Of a DNA stretch of 20,488 bases, positions 13,720-20,485 are shown piece by piece (the stretch's first letter is position 1; every line of letters starts with the position of its first letter). A model generated the notes under the pieces. That model searched no databases. It worked only from the letters and a program-made list of their open reading frames with translations, and was not told the origin of the DNA. This DNA is from an uncultured Bacilli bacterium (GTDB taxonomy: Bacteria > Bacillota_I > Bacilli_A > RF39 > UBA660): assembly GCA_944358565.1 (NCBI GenBank), contig CALVRK010000007.1, forward strand, positions 1 to 20,488. The letters run 5' to 3'. Made by a program: the position numbers and the translations under genes.

Positions 13720-14477
13720 AAATCATCCACCAATTTCTTTTCATCAAAATAAATCTTATCTATCAAATCATAAAACTTAAGCTTATCTGATAAACTAACA
13801 ACAAAAGGTCGTTCTAATTCATATTTTTCAAACACATCTTCCTTTTCAAAAACCTTTCTCTTAGAACCATCTAAAAGTACTTTCCCATCACCAATAATTA
13901 TTATATCATCCGCATAAAATATTTCATCTACATCATTAGAAAAATTCACAACTGTTATATTTTCCCTCTTCGCAAATCTCTTTAATTTTTTAATAATCTC
14001 TTTTTTTAAATTCTTATCAAAGTCTTCAAAAAAATTATCTAAAATTAACATTTTAATATTTTGAATTAAATAACTACCTAATACAACTAACTTCTTTTGC
14101 GTAAAAGAAAGATTATCAAAACTTTTATCTAAATTTTTACTAAAGTTAAACATAACTGAAATATTAAATATTTTATTTCTAATATCGTCTTTCTTTAATT
14201 TCTTTGCTTCTTTTATCAAAACATTCATCACTAAATCATCGCTATCATATTCATATATCTCATCAATAAATCCAATTTCATTACTTTTAAAAAATTTACT
14301 TAATTCACCCTTGTACTTCAAAGTGCCAGACAAAATGCGTGCAAGTGTTGTTTTCCCACTCCCATTATTTCCTAAAATAGTAGCAAAAGTTCCTACATTA
14401 ATACTTAAATTTAAATTATCAAAAACCTTTATATTTCCATAACTAAAATTTAAATTTTTAATACCTACCGCCTGCAT
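13710..14477 (-). CDS. EcfA1-like ABC ATPase with degenerate catalytic motifs
   Basis: First of two adjacent ATPases in the position of EcfA1. Kept: NLNFSYGN and an intact Walker A GNNGSGKT (36-43). Altered: the Q-loop Gln is absent (IGFIDEIYEYD), the signature is NLSFTQKK instead of LSGGQ, Walker B ends LILDNFF so the catalytic Glu is Asn148, and the H-loop His is Asn181 (FSNDVDE). It probably binds ATP but its own site should hydrolyse poorly, if at all. The changes are single substitutions in an otherwise complete 255-residue protein with no stop or frameshift, arguing for altered function more than decay. Its promoter is at 14498-14526; GGTGAG precedes the ATG. Confidence 0.8.
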   Translation of the reverse strand: MQAVGIKNLNFSYGNIKVFDNLNLSINVGTFATILGNNGSGKTTLARILSGTLKYKGELSKFFKSNEIGFIDEIYEYDSDDLVMNVLIKEAKKLKKDDIRNKIFNISVMFNFSKNLDKSFDNLSFTQKKLVVLGSYLIQNIKMLILDNFFEDFDKNLKKEIIKKLKRFAKRENITVVNFSNDVDEIFYADDIIIIGDGKVLLDGSKRKVFEKEDVFEKYELERPFVVSLSDKLKFYDLIDKIYFDEKKLVDDLWK

Positions 14478-14497
14478 ATAGTCTCACCACAGCACTT

Positions 14498-14526
14498 ATT
14501 ATATTATAAATAAAAACAATTTACAA
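14498..14526 (-). promoter_or_regulatory. Promoter of the ATPase pair
   Basis: TTGTAA (14521-14526), 17 bases, TATAAT (14498-14503). A second overlapping TATAAT lies at 14503-14508. Confidence 0.6.
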
Positions 14527-14535
14527 TGATAAAAC

Positions 14536-14564
14536 AAAAAAAGATTTATGTTAATTTTTAACAT
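14536..14564 (-). terminator. Terminator of the M14 carboxypeptidase gene
   Basis: ATGTTAA/TTAACAT forms a perfect seven-base-pair stem with a three-base loop; after five bases comes a run of seven T on the minus strand. Confidence 0.7.
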
Positions 14565-14574
14565 TGTATCATAA

Positions 14575-15753
14575 TCAAATAGCGTGCTTGTTATAAGAAT
14601 CTAACATCACCGGTAACGCATTTAAAATAGCTAAAGTATTTTCTTCAATAATATTAGAATAAACTCTTTTAAAACTTGAAAAACTTCCATCCAAATCCAA
14701 ATCCATAAACTGTGAAAGGGGTGTTGCTCTAACCCCACCAAGTTCAACTAACAAAGTAATAGGAAATAAACTTTTTAATTTAGAATCCATTGTTGTATAA
14801 ATCTCTAAACCATCTAATTTATAACCTGCCTTATCAGCATATGCTTTTGCAACCTTATAATTATCATCTCCATCTTCCTTAGTTAAATTAACCCATGGAT
14901 TTTTTTCTTTCGCGCCACCTAAATAATAAACAATATTCCCGCAGCTATGATAAATAAATGAACCGATATAATCATACTTATTTTTTATCTCATTATAAAA
15001 ATTTAATAAAGATTCATTTTCCTTTTCAAGTTCTCCTTTTTTAAAATAAGGACACCCTAAAGGGCCTAATTTATCTCTTCTAATATTATTTAAATGTAAA
15101 TTGGCATATATTTCTTCCCCATTACTAACTCTATCAATAAAAGAACTACTCTCTATATTACTATTTAAATCAACACCTCTACCATTACTAGACCAATTAA
15201 TCATACACCCTATAGGTAAATCGTTTTTTTGAAATAATTCTATCAAATATTCTTTTAATTCTTTATGCTTATCATCTAAAATCAAAGGAGTCGCATGTCT
15301 AAACATCATTTGCTGTAATTTATAATCTCTATCACCATATTTATTCGCATAATCTCCTTCAATATAACTATTTCTATAATAAGTTAAAAAGTATGTTTGC
15401 TCTTCTTCTAAAGAAATATCTCTAGGAATTAAACTCCGAATCGCACTTGTCACAATAATTGTACCTTCTGGATTAACAATTGGAATAAAATGAAGTGTAT
15501 ATAAATCCTCATCAATATAAACTTCTTTTTTAGAAAGCCTTTCCATAAATCTAATTACAAAAACATTACTAATAACCTCAGCACTATGAGTTCCACCAGT
15601 AATAATCACATGATACTTGCCATGTCCATAAACATAATGATCAATTGGATAACCAAAATAAGTATATCCAATTGGTTTTTCTTTTTTAATCACATTTATA
15701 TCTAATGAATCTAATATATCATTCATCTCATCATAATCTAATATTTTGCCCAT
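14575..15753 (-). CDS. M14 family zinc carboxypeptidase
   Basis: Zinc peptidase of the carboxypeptidase A fold. Numbered from the chosen ATG: zinc ligands His56 and Glu59 (GGTHSAEV), third ligand His269 (IYHSCG), NPEG (94-97), the substrate-binding RGVDLNSN (192-199; RGVDLNRN is usual) and the catalytic Glu337 (LLVELGG). No signal peptide, so it is probably cytoplasmic; peptidoglycan-derived peptides would be a plausible substrate, as for bacterial gamma-D-Glu peptidases of this family, but this is inferred. A GTG at 15765 opens the frame, yet it lies at or before the predicted transcript start, whereas the ATG at 15753 has GGGTGATAAT in front. It stands alone between its own promoter and terminator. 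Confidence 0.88.
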   Translation of the reverse strand: MGKILDYDEMNDILDSLDINVIKKEKPIGYTYFGYPIDHYVYGHGKYHVIITGGTHSAEVISNVFVIRFMERLSKKEVYIDEDLYTLHFIPIVNPEGTIIVTSAIRSLIPRDISLEEEQTYFLTYYRNSYIEGDYANKYGDRDYKLQQMMFRHATPLILDDKHKELKEYLIELFQKNDLPIGCMINWSSNGRGVDLNSNIESSSFIDRVSNGEEIYANLHLNNIRRDKLGPLGCPYFKKGELEKENESLLNFYNEIKNKYDYIGSFIYHSCGNIVYYLGGAKEKNPWVNLTKEDGDDNYKVAKAYADKAGYKLDGLEIYTTMDSKLKSLFPITLLVELGGVRATPLSQFMDLDLDGSFSSFKRVYSNIIEENTLAILNALPVMLDSYNKHAI

Positions 15754-15769
15754 ATTATCACCCACCTAC

Positions 15770-15778
15770 ATTATAACA
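15770..15778 (-). promoter_or_regulatory. Extended -10 promoter of the M14 gene
   Basis: TGTTATAAT on the minus strand. The predicted start near 15763 leaves a leader of about ten bases to the ATG at 15753. Confidence 0.55.
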
Positions 15779-15784
15779 TACGCA

Positions 15785-15816
15785 AAATAAAAAGTTAAAT
15801 CACTTAAAGACTTAAC
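15785..15816 (-). terminator. Terminator of the SDR gene
   Basis: GTTAAGTC/GATTTAAC forms an eight-base-pair stem with one G-T pair and a seven-base loop, covering the SDR stop codon, followed by TTTTTATTTT on the minus strand. Confidence 0.7.
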
Positions 15817-16564
15817 CTCTTTTACCATTTTGAATTTTATAACTAATTTTTAAAAGTAATTTTCTAGGTATAAACCTAATTAAAAATATCCCAAATTTCA
15901 TCTTTAAACTAGGAATGATAATTAGTTTTTCGTCAAACATTTTTTTAATTGCATATTTAGCCACATCCATACTTTCTATTCCTTTAATTGAAAAATGTAC
16001 TCTAGCTACCTTATTAAATTCTGTATTAACAGGTCCCGGACATAAAACACTAATAGAAACATTACTTTGATCTTTTTTTAGTTCTTCATAAATACCTAAA
16101 GTTAAACTAACTACATAATTTTTAGTTGCATAATAACTAGCCATCAAAGGTCCAGCCATAAAACCAGCTGAAGAAGCAACATTTAAAATATAGCCTTTAT
16201 CTTTTTTCTTAAAATCTTTTAAAAATAATTTAGTAAGTAAATGAAGCGACTTAATATTTAAATCAATCATATCAAGTTCTTTATCAATATTAGTATCACT
16301 AAATTCTCCAAACACCCCAAACCCAGCATTATTAATTAAAATATCAATATCCTCTTTTTTTAATTCATTATAAAGTTCCATACAGTTATAAGTACTTGAA
16401 ATATCTTTAACAATATAACTAGCCTTATCACCTAACTCTTTAACTAATTTTTCTAATCTAGTTTTTCTTCTAGCTACAAGTATTACTTCATATCCTTCAG
16501 ATACTAAAACTCTAGCCATATCCGCTCCCATACCTGAACTCGCGCCTGTTATTAATGCTTTCAT
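15812..16564 (-). CDS. Short-chain dehydrogenase/reductase (classical SDR)
   Basis: NAD(P)-dependent oxidoreductase with a Rossmann fold. Seen from the chosen start: the cofactor loop TGASSGMG (6-13), NNAG (78-81), the catalytic Ser near 131 in NVASSAG, the YYATK motif with Tyr144 and Lys148, and CPGPVNTEF. VARRKTRL after the second strand has basic residues that favour NADPH. A hydrophobic, basic C-terminus (FGIFLIRFIPRKLLLKIS) may touch the membrane, as in the DltE/YqjQ-like subgroup. Substrate unknown. The frame can open at GTG 16573, but AAGGTGAT, a near-perfect ribosome site, covers that codon and points to the ATG at 16564. It stands alone with its own promoter and terminator. Confidence 0.92.
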   Translation of the reverse strand: MKALITGASSGMGADMARVLVSEGYEVILVARRKTRLEKLVKELGDKASYIVKDISSTYNCMELYNELKKEDIDILINNAGFGVFGEFSDTNIDKELDMIDLNIKSLHLLTKLFLKDFKKKDKGYILNVASSAGFMAGPLMASYYATKNYVVSLTLGIYEELKKDQSNVSISVLCPGPVNTEFNKVARVHFSIKGIESMDVAKYAIKKMFDEKLIIIPSLKMKFGIFLIRFIPRKLLLKISYKIQNGKRG

Positions 16565-16582
16565 ACAAATCACCTTAAACCC

Positions 16583-16611
16583 ATTATATAATAAGCCAAA
16601 AACTTTGTAAA
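16583..16611 (-). promoter_or_regulatory. Promoter of the SDR gene
   Basis: TTTACA (16606-16611), 17 bases, TATAAT (16583-16588). Confidence 0.7.
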
Positions 16612-16612
16612 T

Positions 16613-16641
16613 AAAAAGACATGATTAAATATCACATCTTT
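16613..16641 (-). terminator. Terminator of the TPR protein gene
   Basis: GATGTGAT/ATCATGTC pairs with two G-T pairs around a five-base loop, extended by A-T pairs, over the stop codon and followed by TTTTT on the minus strand. It ends two bases from the SDR -35. Confidence 0.7.
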
Positions 16642-17498
16642 GAATTATCAGCTATCAACTTTAAAAGACCGGCTGACGAATTGATCAGAAAATCTTGTGT
16701 AATTAAAAGTTCGACTACTTCTGACTTTTCACCAATTTGATAATAATCAATTGAATCAATGTCATCTAATTCATCGGATAAAAGCATATCTATAAAATAT
16801 GGATTTGCTTTTTTTACTTCTTTTAAAATTTCCAATGCTTTTTTACTATCACCCAATTTATAATATAAAAACATTTTAGGAACTAAGAAAAATAGATTTT
16901 TTTCACTATATTTTTTATAAAGCTTATTAAAACTTTTTTCATCCTCAAAATAAGCATAAATAGCAGAAAGTACATATCTAGCGCCCAAATTATCATGTTC
17001 ATTGAGTTTTATAATCTCTTCTAATTGTTTTTTAGCTAAATTTATTTTACCATATTGAAGTAAAACTAAAGCCCTTTGATGTAACCCTCTAATATATGGT
17101 CTAGTTTCCCATATACCATAAAATTGTCCTTCATTCTCAAAATAACCTTGTTTTCTAAGTCGCTTTTCTTCTCTATCTAAAACTTTATCAATTTCAGTTA
17201 AAACCTTTTCTCCTTCATATTCATAGGGAATTATAAATAAATATGGTTCAATATAATCTGGATCAATTTTAATAGCTTCCTTAGCTAACTTAATTGCCTT
17301 CTTTTCCGTTTTTGCTTCAAAAGCTTCACTAAATTTATCCATCGCTTTATCAAAAGATGTTTCTACTACATTTAAAGTTCCATTATTATATTGTTTAATA
17401 AAATCATCTAATACATTCTGCATATTATTTTCCGTAACATTCTTACTTTCCATAAACTTATCCAGCTTACTATAAATTTTTTCAAAATCATTTTTCAT
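16632..17498 (-). CDS. Tetratricopeptide-repeat protein of unknown role
   Basis: Helical repeat protein, probably a scaffold for protein contacts. KKAIKLAKEAIKIDPDYIEPYL (middle of the N-terminal half), the NLAKKQLEEIIKLNEHDNLGARYVL region and KKALEILKEVKKANPYF are TPR-like helix pairs, with spacing and Pro/Asp placement typical of the repeat. The overall order resembles bacterial proteins grouped with the ST7 family. No signal peptide, membrane segment or enzyme motif. The frame opens at an ATG at 17531, but that codon lies before the predicted transcript start, and AGAGGTG sits properly before the ATG at 17498. It is divergent from the duplicated-domain gene at 17614. The final codon is TGA. 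Confidence 0.75.
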   Translation of the reverse strand: MKNDFEKIYSKLDKFMESKNVTENNMQNVLDDFIKQYNNGTLNVVETSFDKAMDKFSEAFEAKTEKKAIKLAKEAIKIDPDYIEPYLFIIPYEYEGEKVLTEIDKVLDREEKRLRKQGYFENEGQFYGIWETRPYIRGLHQRALVLLQYGKINLAKKQLEEIIKLNEHDNLGARYVLSAIYAYFEDEKSFNKLYKKYSEKNLFFLVPKMFLYYKLGDSKKALEILKEVKKANPYFIDMLLSDELDDIDSIDYYQIGEKSEVVELLITQDFLINSSAGLLKLIADNSKM

Positions 17499-17519
17499 CC
17501 AAACACCTCTTTCGCTAAT

Positions 17520-17548
17520 AAAATAACACATTTAATAAATAAAATCAA
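17520..17548 (-). promoter_or_regulatory. Promoter of the TPR gene
   Basis: TTGATT (17543-17548), 17 bases, TATTTT (17520-17525), the latter extended by TGT. It implies a start downstream of the ATG at 17531. Confidence 0.55.
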
Positions 17549-17561
17549 ATTCATGTTTTTG

Positions 17562-17590
17562 TTGACATAACTAATAAGTAAGTTTAATAT
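17562..17590 (+). promoter_or_regulatory. Promoter of the duplicated-domain protein gene
   Basis: A consensus TTGACA (17562-17567), 17 bases, TAATAT (17585-17590). It is divergent from the TPR promoter with 13 bases between the two -35 elements. Confidence 0.75.
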
Positions 17591-17613
17591 ATTATTAAAG
17601 AAAGTAATTTGTT

Positions 17614-18093
17614 ATGAACCACAATTTTAAAAATGGCGCTGATCTATTTAAAGCTATAATCAAAAACCCCAAAATTTTAACAACACTCCCAGATGAATAC
17701 CGCTATGATGTGGATTTTTTAGAACCCTTTTATATTATATTAAATAACGAAATCAAACCATACATACCAAAAGAAGTATTTAATATATTAAAACACCATG
17801 AAATTATAAGAAAAAATCAAAATCCACCTCAGCCAACATTCAAACCAAATATTACATTAAAAAACGAATTAGAAATTTTACACGACATTTTAACCGACCC
17901 TAAAACTATCGAAAGTTTGCCTACCGATGAAAAATACTACAATTCTTTTTTAGAGTTTATATACATTATATGGGGAGATCAAATTAAACCATATATTCCA
18001 TTTGAAATATTTGAACAATTAGAAAATAAAGCTTTAATGAAAAAATATCATCAAGACTATAGACAAAAACAAAAAAGTTTTAACAAAAAATAA
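17614..18093 (+). CDS. Unrecognised 159-residue protein made of two copies of one domain
   Basis: Not recognised. Two segments, residues 10-59 and 87-136, align without gaps at 21 identical of 50 positions. Each has the pattern PK....LP, then FLE..YII, then IKPYIP.E.F..L, with the last block best kept. A Pro/Asn-rich linker (about 66-82) joins them, and a basic tail of about 20 residues follows. No signal peptide or membrane segment: a small soluble protein. Its strong promoter and a good terminator make it a single-gene unit on the strand opposite to almost all neighbours. The ribosome site is weak (AAAGAAAG, distant), so expression may be modest. It might be a binding or inhibitor protein, but nothing in the sequence proves this. 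Confidence 0.75.
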   Translation: MNHNFKNGADLFKAIIKNPKILTTLPDEYRYDVDFLEPFYIILNNEIKPYIPKEVFNILKHHEIIRKNQNPPQPTFKPNITLKNELEILHDILTDPKTIESLPTDEKYYNSFLEFIYIIWGDQIKPYIPFEIFEQLENKALMKKYHQDYRQKQKSFNKK

Positions 18094-18094
18094 A

Positions 18095-18125
18095 AATTGC
18101 TATCAATAAAGATAACAATTTTTTA
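18095..18125. terminator. Bidirectional terminator between convergent genes
   Basis: AATTGCTATC/GATAACAATT pairs with one mismatch around AATAAA, followed by TTTTTTATTT on the plus strand and TTTTTATTTTTT on the minus strand. Confidence 0.8.
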
Positions 18126-19283
18126 TTTATGTTTACTCACCTCATCTTTTTTAAAATATTTAATACTATTTTCAAAATCTCGGATCTGCTCATCAGACAT
18201 ATTAAGAAATCCACTATACATTTCATTAATCGAATCATTAAGCTTTTTCTTCTGATATAAATCTTGAACAAATTCTTGAATTTCATTTAATTCTTCTAAA
18301 TCAAACCCTTTAAGCATATCCATAATCGTATTTCTTACAATAGTTTTTTTACCTAAACCTCTTCCTCTTCTTTTAACTTTTTTAGACGTACTAGGAACAG
18401 TTTCCAAAACATTTAAAGATTTATTTTCTTTTTCAGGCTCTAGCAAAATATTCTCTTTAACATCTAACTTTTGCGATGAGATATCTTTTTCATCAAACGG
18501 TACCATTGCCTCTAATTCATCATCAGATGGAAATAATAATTCTACATTATCAGACAAGTTATTATCATTAGATAAAATAAACATTATATCCTCCAAAATT
18601 TCTTTACTATCATTTAATAATTCCTGTTTTTTATTAACATCATTAACCATTAACTTTAACTCATCAATCTGATCACTTATTCTAGCAACTCTTGTTCTCA
18701 CCTTTTCATCTATTTTCTTATCTGTATCGGCTTTTTTTATACTTAAACCAAACACACATAAAATATTACCTTTTAACTTAGTTGTAAATATTCTAACTTG
18801 AAACCCTTTAAACTCCAAAATTTTTTTAGGAAATTCAATCCCGGCATAATATTTAAATTTAGACTTATCGCTTTTATTAACACCGTAAAGTATTTCTTCT
18901 AAAGTCTTTTTAACTTCATCATAAGCTTCTCTAGGAACTTTATCTAAATCAACCATAAAATAAGGTTTTCCAGCAGGCGTTTTTGCAAAAACCAATTTAT
19001 GTTGAAGTTCTCTATCACAATATTTAGAATTGTTTTTCCTGTCTAAATAATTATTACAAATAAAAATTTTCTTAAGCATAACTTTAATTTCATCATCTAA
19101 TTCGTGATTTTTACTTTCATCATTTAATTTTCTTAAAATATTAACATTTTCTGATAAAGTATCACAAATCTTATTCATAATAACATCCATATTATAAGCA
19201 TTAAAACTTGGTAAAACACTATATAAATCTTCAATTGGTGTTTTCTCAATAGTTTCTACATAAGCCTTAATTTCTGTTTCCAT
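18123..19283 (-). CDS. Large protein of unknown function with a possible RelE-like core
   Basis: No confident family. In the original frame, residues 1-90 are helical and charged. Residues about 98-200 alternate strands and helices: KLVFAKTPAGKPYFMVDLD, helix, FKYYAGIEFP, FQVRIFTTKLKGNILCVFG, and LSIKKADTDKKIDEKVRTR. The last part recalls RelE/HigB toxins, where a strand precedes a KK-rich segment and a final helix; this is a weak, shape-based impression. A charged coiled-coil-like part (about 200-235), an acidic disordered stretch (255-300), a basic KKVKRRGRGLGKK cluster and a helical C-terminus follow. The frame opens with GTG-ATG-TTG-ATG; the ATG at 19283 was chosen because AGGTGA lies at good distance only from it. 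Own promoter and terminator. No antitoxin gene is fused or obvious. Confidence 0.6.
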   Translation of the reverse strand: METEIKAYVETIEKTPIEDLYSVLPSFNAYNMDVIMNKICDTLSENVNILRKLNDESKNHELDDEIKVMLKKIFICNNYLDRKNNSKYCDRELQHKLVFAKTPAGKPYFMVDLDKVPREAYDEVKKTLEEILYGVNKSDKSKFKYYAGIEFPKKILEFKGFQVRIFTTKLKGNILCVFGLSIKKADTDKKIDEKVRTRVARISDQIDELKLMVNDVNKKQELLNDSKEILEDIMFILSNDNNLSDNVELLFPSDDELEAMVPFDEKDISSQKLDVKENILLEPEKENKSLNVLETVPSTSKKVKRRGRGLGKKTIVRNTIMDMLKGFDLEELNEIQEFVQDLYQKKKLNDSINEMYSGFLNMSDEQIRDFENSIKYFKKDEVSKHK

Positions 19284-19312
19284 CAACATCACCTATTCAC
19301 TCATCAAACAAA

Positions 19313-19341
19313 ATTATATCATTAATCAAGTTATAAGCCAA
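19313..19341 (-). promoter_or_regulatory. Promoter of the unknown gene at 18123-19283
   Basis: TTGGCT (19336-19341), 17 bases, TATAAT (19313-19318). Confidence 0.65.
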
Positions 19342-19346
19342 GATGT

Positions 19347-19378
19347 TAAAAAAACACCAAAAAATTAATCTTTGATGT
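19347..19378 (-). terminator. Terminator of the Rpn-family gene
   Basis: ACATCAAA/TTTGGTGT (one G-T pair) flanks the stop codon and is followed by seven T on the minus strand. Confidence 0.75.
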
Positions 19379-20321
19379 TTTTTTCATTTAATCTTTGAAT
19401 ATTCTCTTCAGTTAGACCAGTTGCTTTTGAAATATCTTTTATACTCATTTTCATATTAAGCATATTTCTAGCTATTTTTATTGTATTTTCCTTAATTCCT
19501 TCAGCCTTTCCTTCAGCTTTTCCTAAAGCCTTTCCTTCCTCAATTCCAAGACTCTTTCCTTCTCTTTTCGCATCTTCTATTTCATTATACTTTACTAAAG
19601 CATCAAACTTATCTTTCTGCCATTCATGTAATATAAATCCATCTTTACTCATACTTACCGCCGCCTCCATTAATTTTTTTACTTTATCTTTTGAAAGTAT
19701 TTGATTTGAAAGCTCATATAACTCAGTAAATGTCCTAGAAGTTAATATTGTAAGCCATATGACATCTTTCTCTTTGTTACCTTTATTATAGTATAAATCT
19801 CTATATCGTTCAAGGCTTTTGACTACCATACATTCATCACTCGAATATATCTTATGAGTCTTTAATCCATATAAAACTATTATATCATCTAAAACTTTTT
19901 CAAAAGGATAAGCATTTAAGTTTAGCTGGTATAATTTCTTACTTGTAATTGCTTTAAAATCTTCATTACTTTCTGGAAGCATACTCGATAATTTATCTTT
20001 ATATTTAATATTACGCTCTAAAACACTTTCAAATTTACTTCTGTTCATCTCTATATCGACATATATTTTACCATCTAAGACAACATAAATATCAATGATT
20101 TTACCTTTTTCTTTCATGTTTTCTTTAGGTAATTCTCCATCCATAAGTCTGATATTACAGTCTTTATCAATATCTAATGGAATAACATCTTTTAAAAAAT
20201 CTTTTAAGATATCTAAGTTGGTGCGAAATAGTCTTTTAAAAGCTTTATCATAAGTTAAAGGAACTAAGGTTAATTTTTCGTCTAACTGCCCAAAATATTC
20301 TTCTTCTAATTTAAATGTCAT
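19365..20321 (-). CDS. Rpn-family PD-(D/E)XK nuclease / transposase-like protein
   Basis: Related to the RpnA-E recombination-promoting nucleases and the PDDEXK_2 transposase-like family. Seen: the start LTYDKAFKRLFRTNLDILKDFL typical of the family, Asp77 (IIDIYVVLDG) and Glu91 followed by Asn93 (VDIEMNRSK), where Gln is more usual in the E-x-Q motif. The C-terminus has the GK-rich repeats EEGKALGKAEGKAEGIKE and a helical end with DISKATGLTEENIQRL, both standard for the group. Known members cut DNA and can promote RecA-independent recombination; many are multi-copy and recently linked to defence. The active site is near complete. The short repeat of GK/AEG codons could vary in copy number. 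It has its own terminator and an unusual leader. Confidence 0.88.
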   Translation of the reverse strand: MTFKLEEEYFGQLDEKLTLVPLTYDKAFKRLFRTNLDILKDFLKDVIPLDIDKDCNIRLMDGELPKENMKEKGKIIDIYVVLDGKIYVDIEMNRSKFESVLERNIKYKDKLSSMLPESNEDFKAITSKKLYQLNLNAYPFEKVLDDIIVLYGLKTHKIYSSDECMVVKSLERYRDLYYNKGNKEKDVIWLTILTSRTFTELYELSNQILSKDKVKKLMEAAVSMSKDGFILHEWQKDKFDALVKYNEIEDAKREGKSLGIEEGKALGKAEGKAEGIKENTIKIARNMLNMKMSIKDISKATGLTEENIQRLNEKNIKD

Positions 20322-20327
20322 AATCCT

Positions 20328-20353
20328 CCTTCTAAGAAGGCTTTTTACCTTCT
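20328..20353 (-). promoter_or_regulatory. Possible translation switch over the Rpn ribosome site
   Basis: The leader reads AGAAGG, seven bases, CCTTCT, one base, AGAAGG, then AGGATT and the ATG. The middle CCTTCT can pair either with the first AGAAGG, leaving the ribosome site free, or with the second, which is part of the Shine-Dalgarno and would be hidden. The hidden form has a tight loop (five base pairs, three-base loop), so the open form may be favoured. Confidence 0.4.
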
Positions 20354-20369
20354 ATAGATATATACACTT

Positions 20370-20388
20370 TTTTATACCCTAATTCCTT
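20370..20388. repeat. Copy 2 of a 19-base upstream repeat, with -10 of the Rpn gene
   Basis: Identical to 5419-5437. On the minus strand it reads AAGGAATTAGGGTATAAAA and contains the likely -10 TATAAA (20371-20376). No good -35 is seen at 17 bases, so another factor or sigma subunit may be needed. Confidence 0.6.
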
Positions 20389-20419
20389 TTTAAATACTTA
20401 AAAAACTTTAATATCAACC

Positions 20420-20485
20420 ACCCTGCACTGAAAGTGCAGGGTTTGTAGTGATGACTGAAAGTCATACTATGCTAAAGCATACTAT
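20420..20485. other. Cluster of three hairpins, possible IS200/IS605-type element end
   Basis: Three hairpins lie in 65 bases: ACCCTGCACT/AGTGCAGGGT (20420-20442, loop GAA), ATGACT/AGTCAT (20451-20465, loop GAA) and ATGCT/AGCAT (20469-20480, loop AA). A direct repeat CATACTAT occurs at 20463-20470 and 20478-20485. Series of small hairpins with AAAG or CTTT at the tip are typical of IS200/IS605 ends and of RNA made with TnpB. No tnpA or tnpB is in the window; it would lie beyond 20488. The first hairpin could also be a terminator for a gene entering from the right. Confidence 0.35.

Noticed and set aside
19500..19560. CRISPR-like short repeats within the Rpn gene
   Set aside because: The repeats encode the GK/AEG-rich C-terminal part usual for this family, are in frame and have no spacers.
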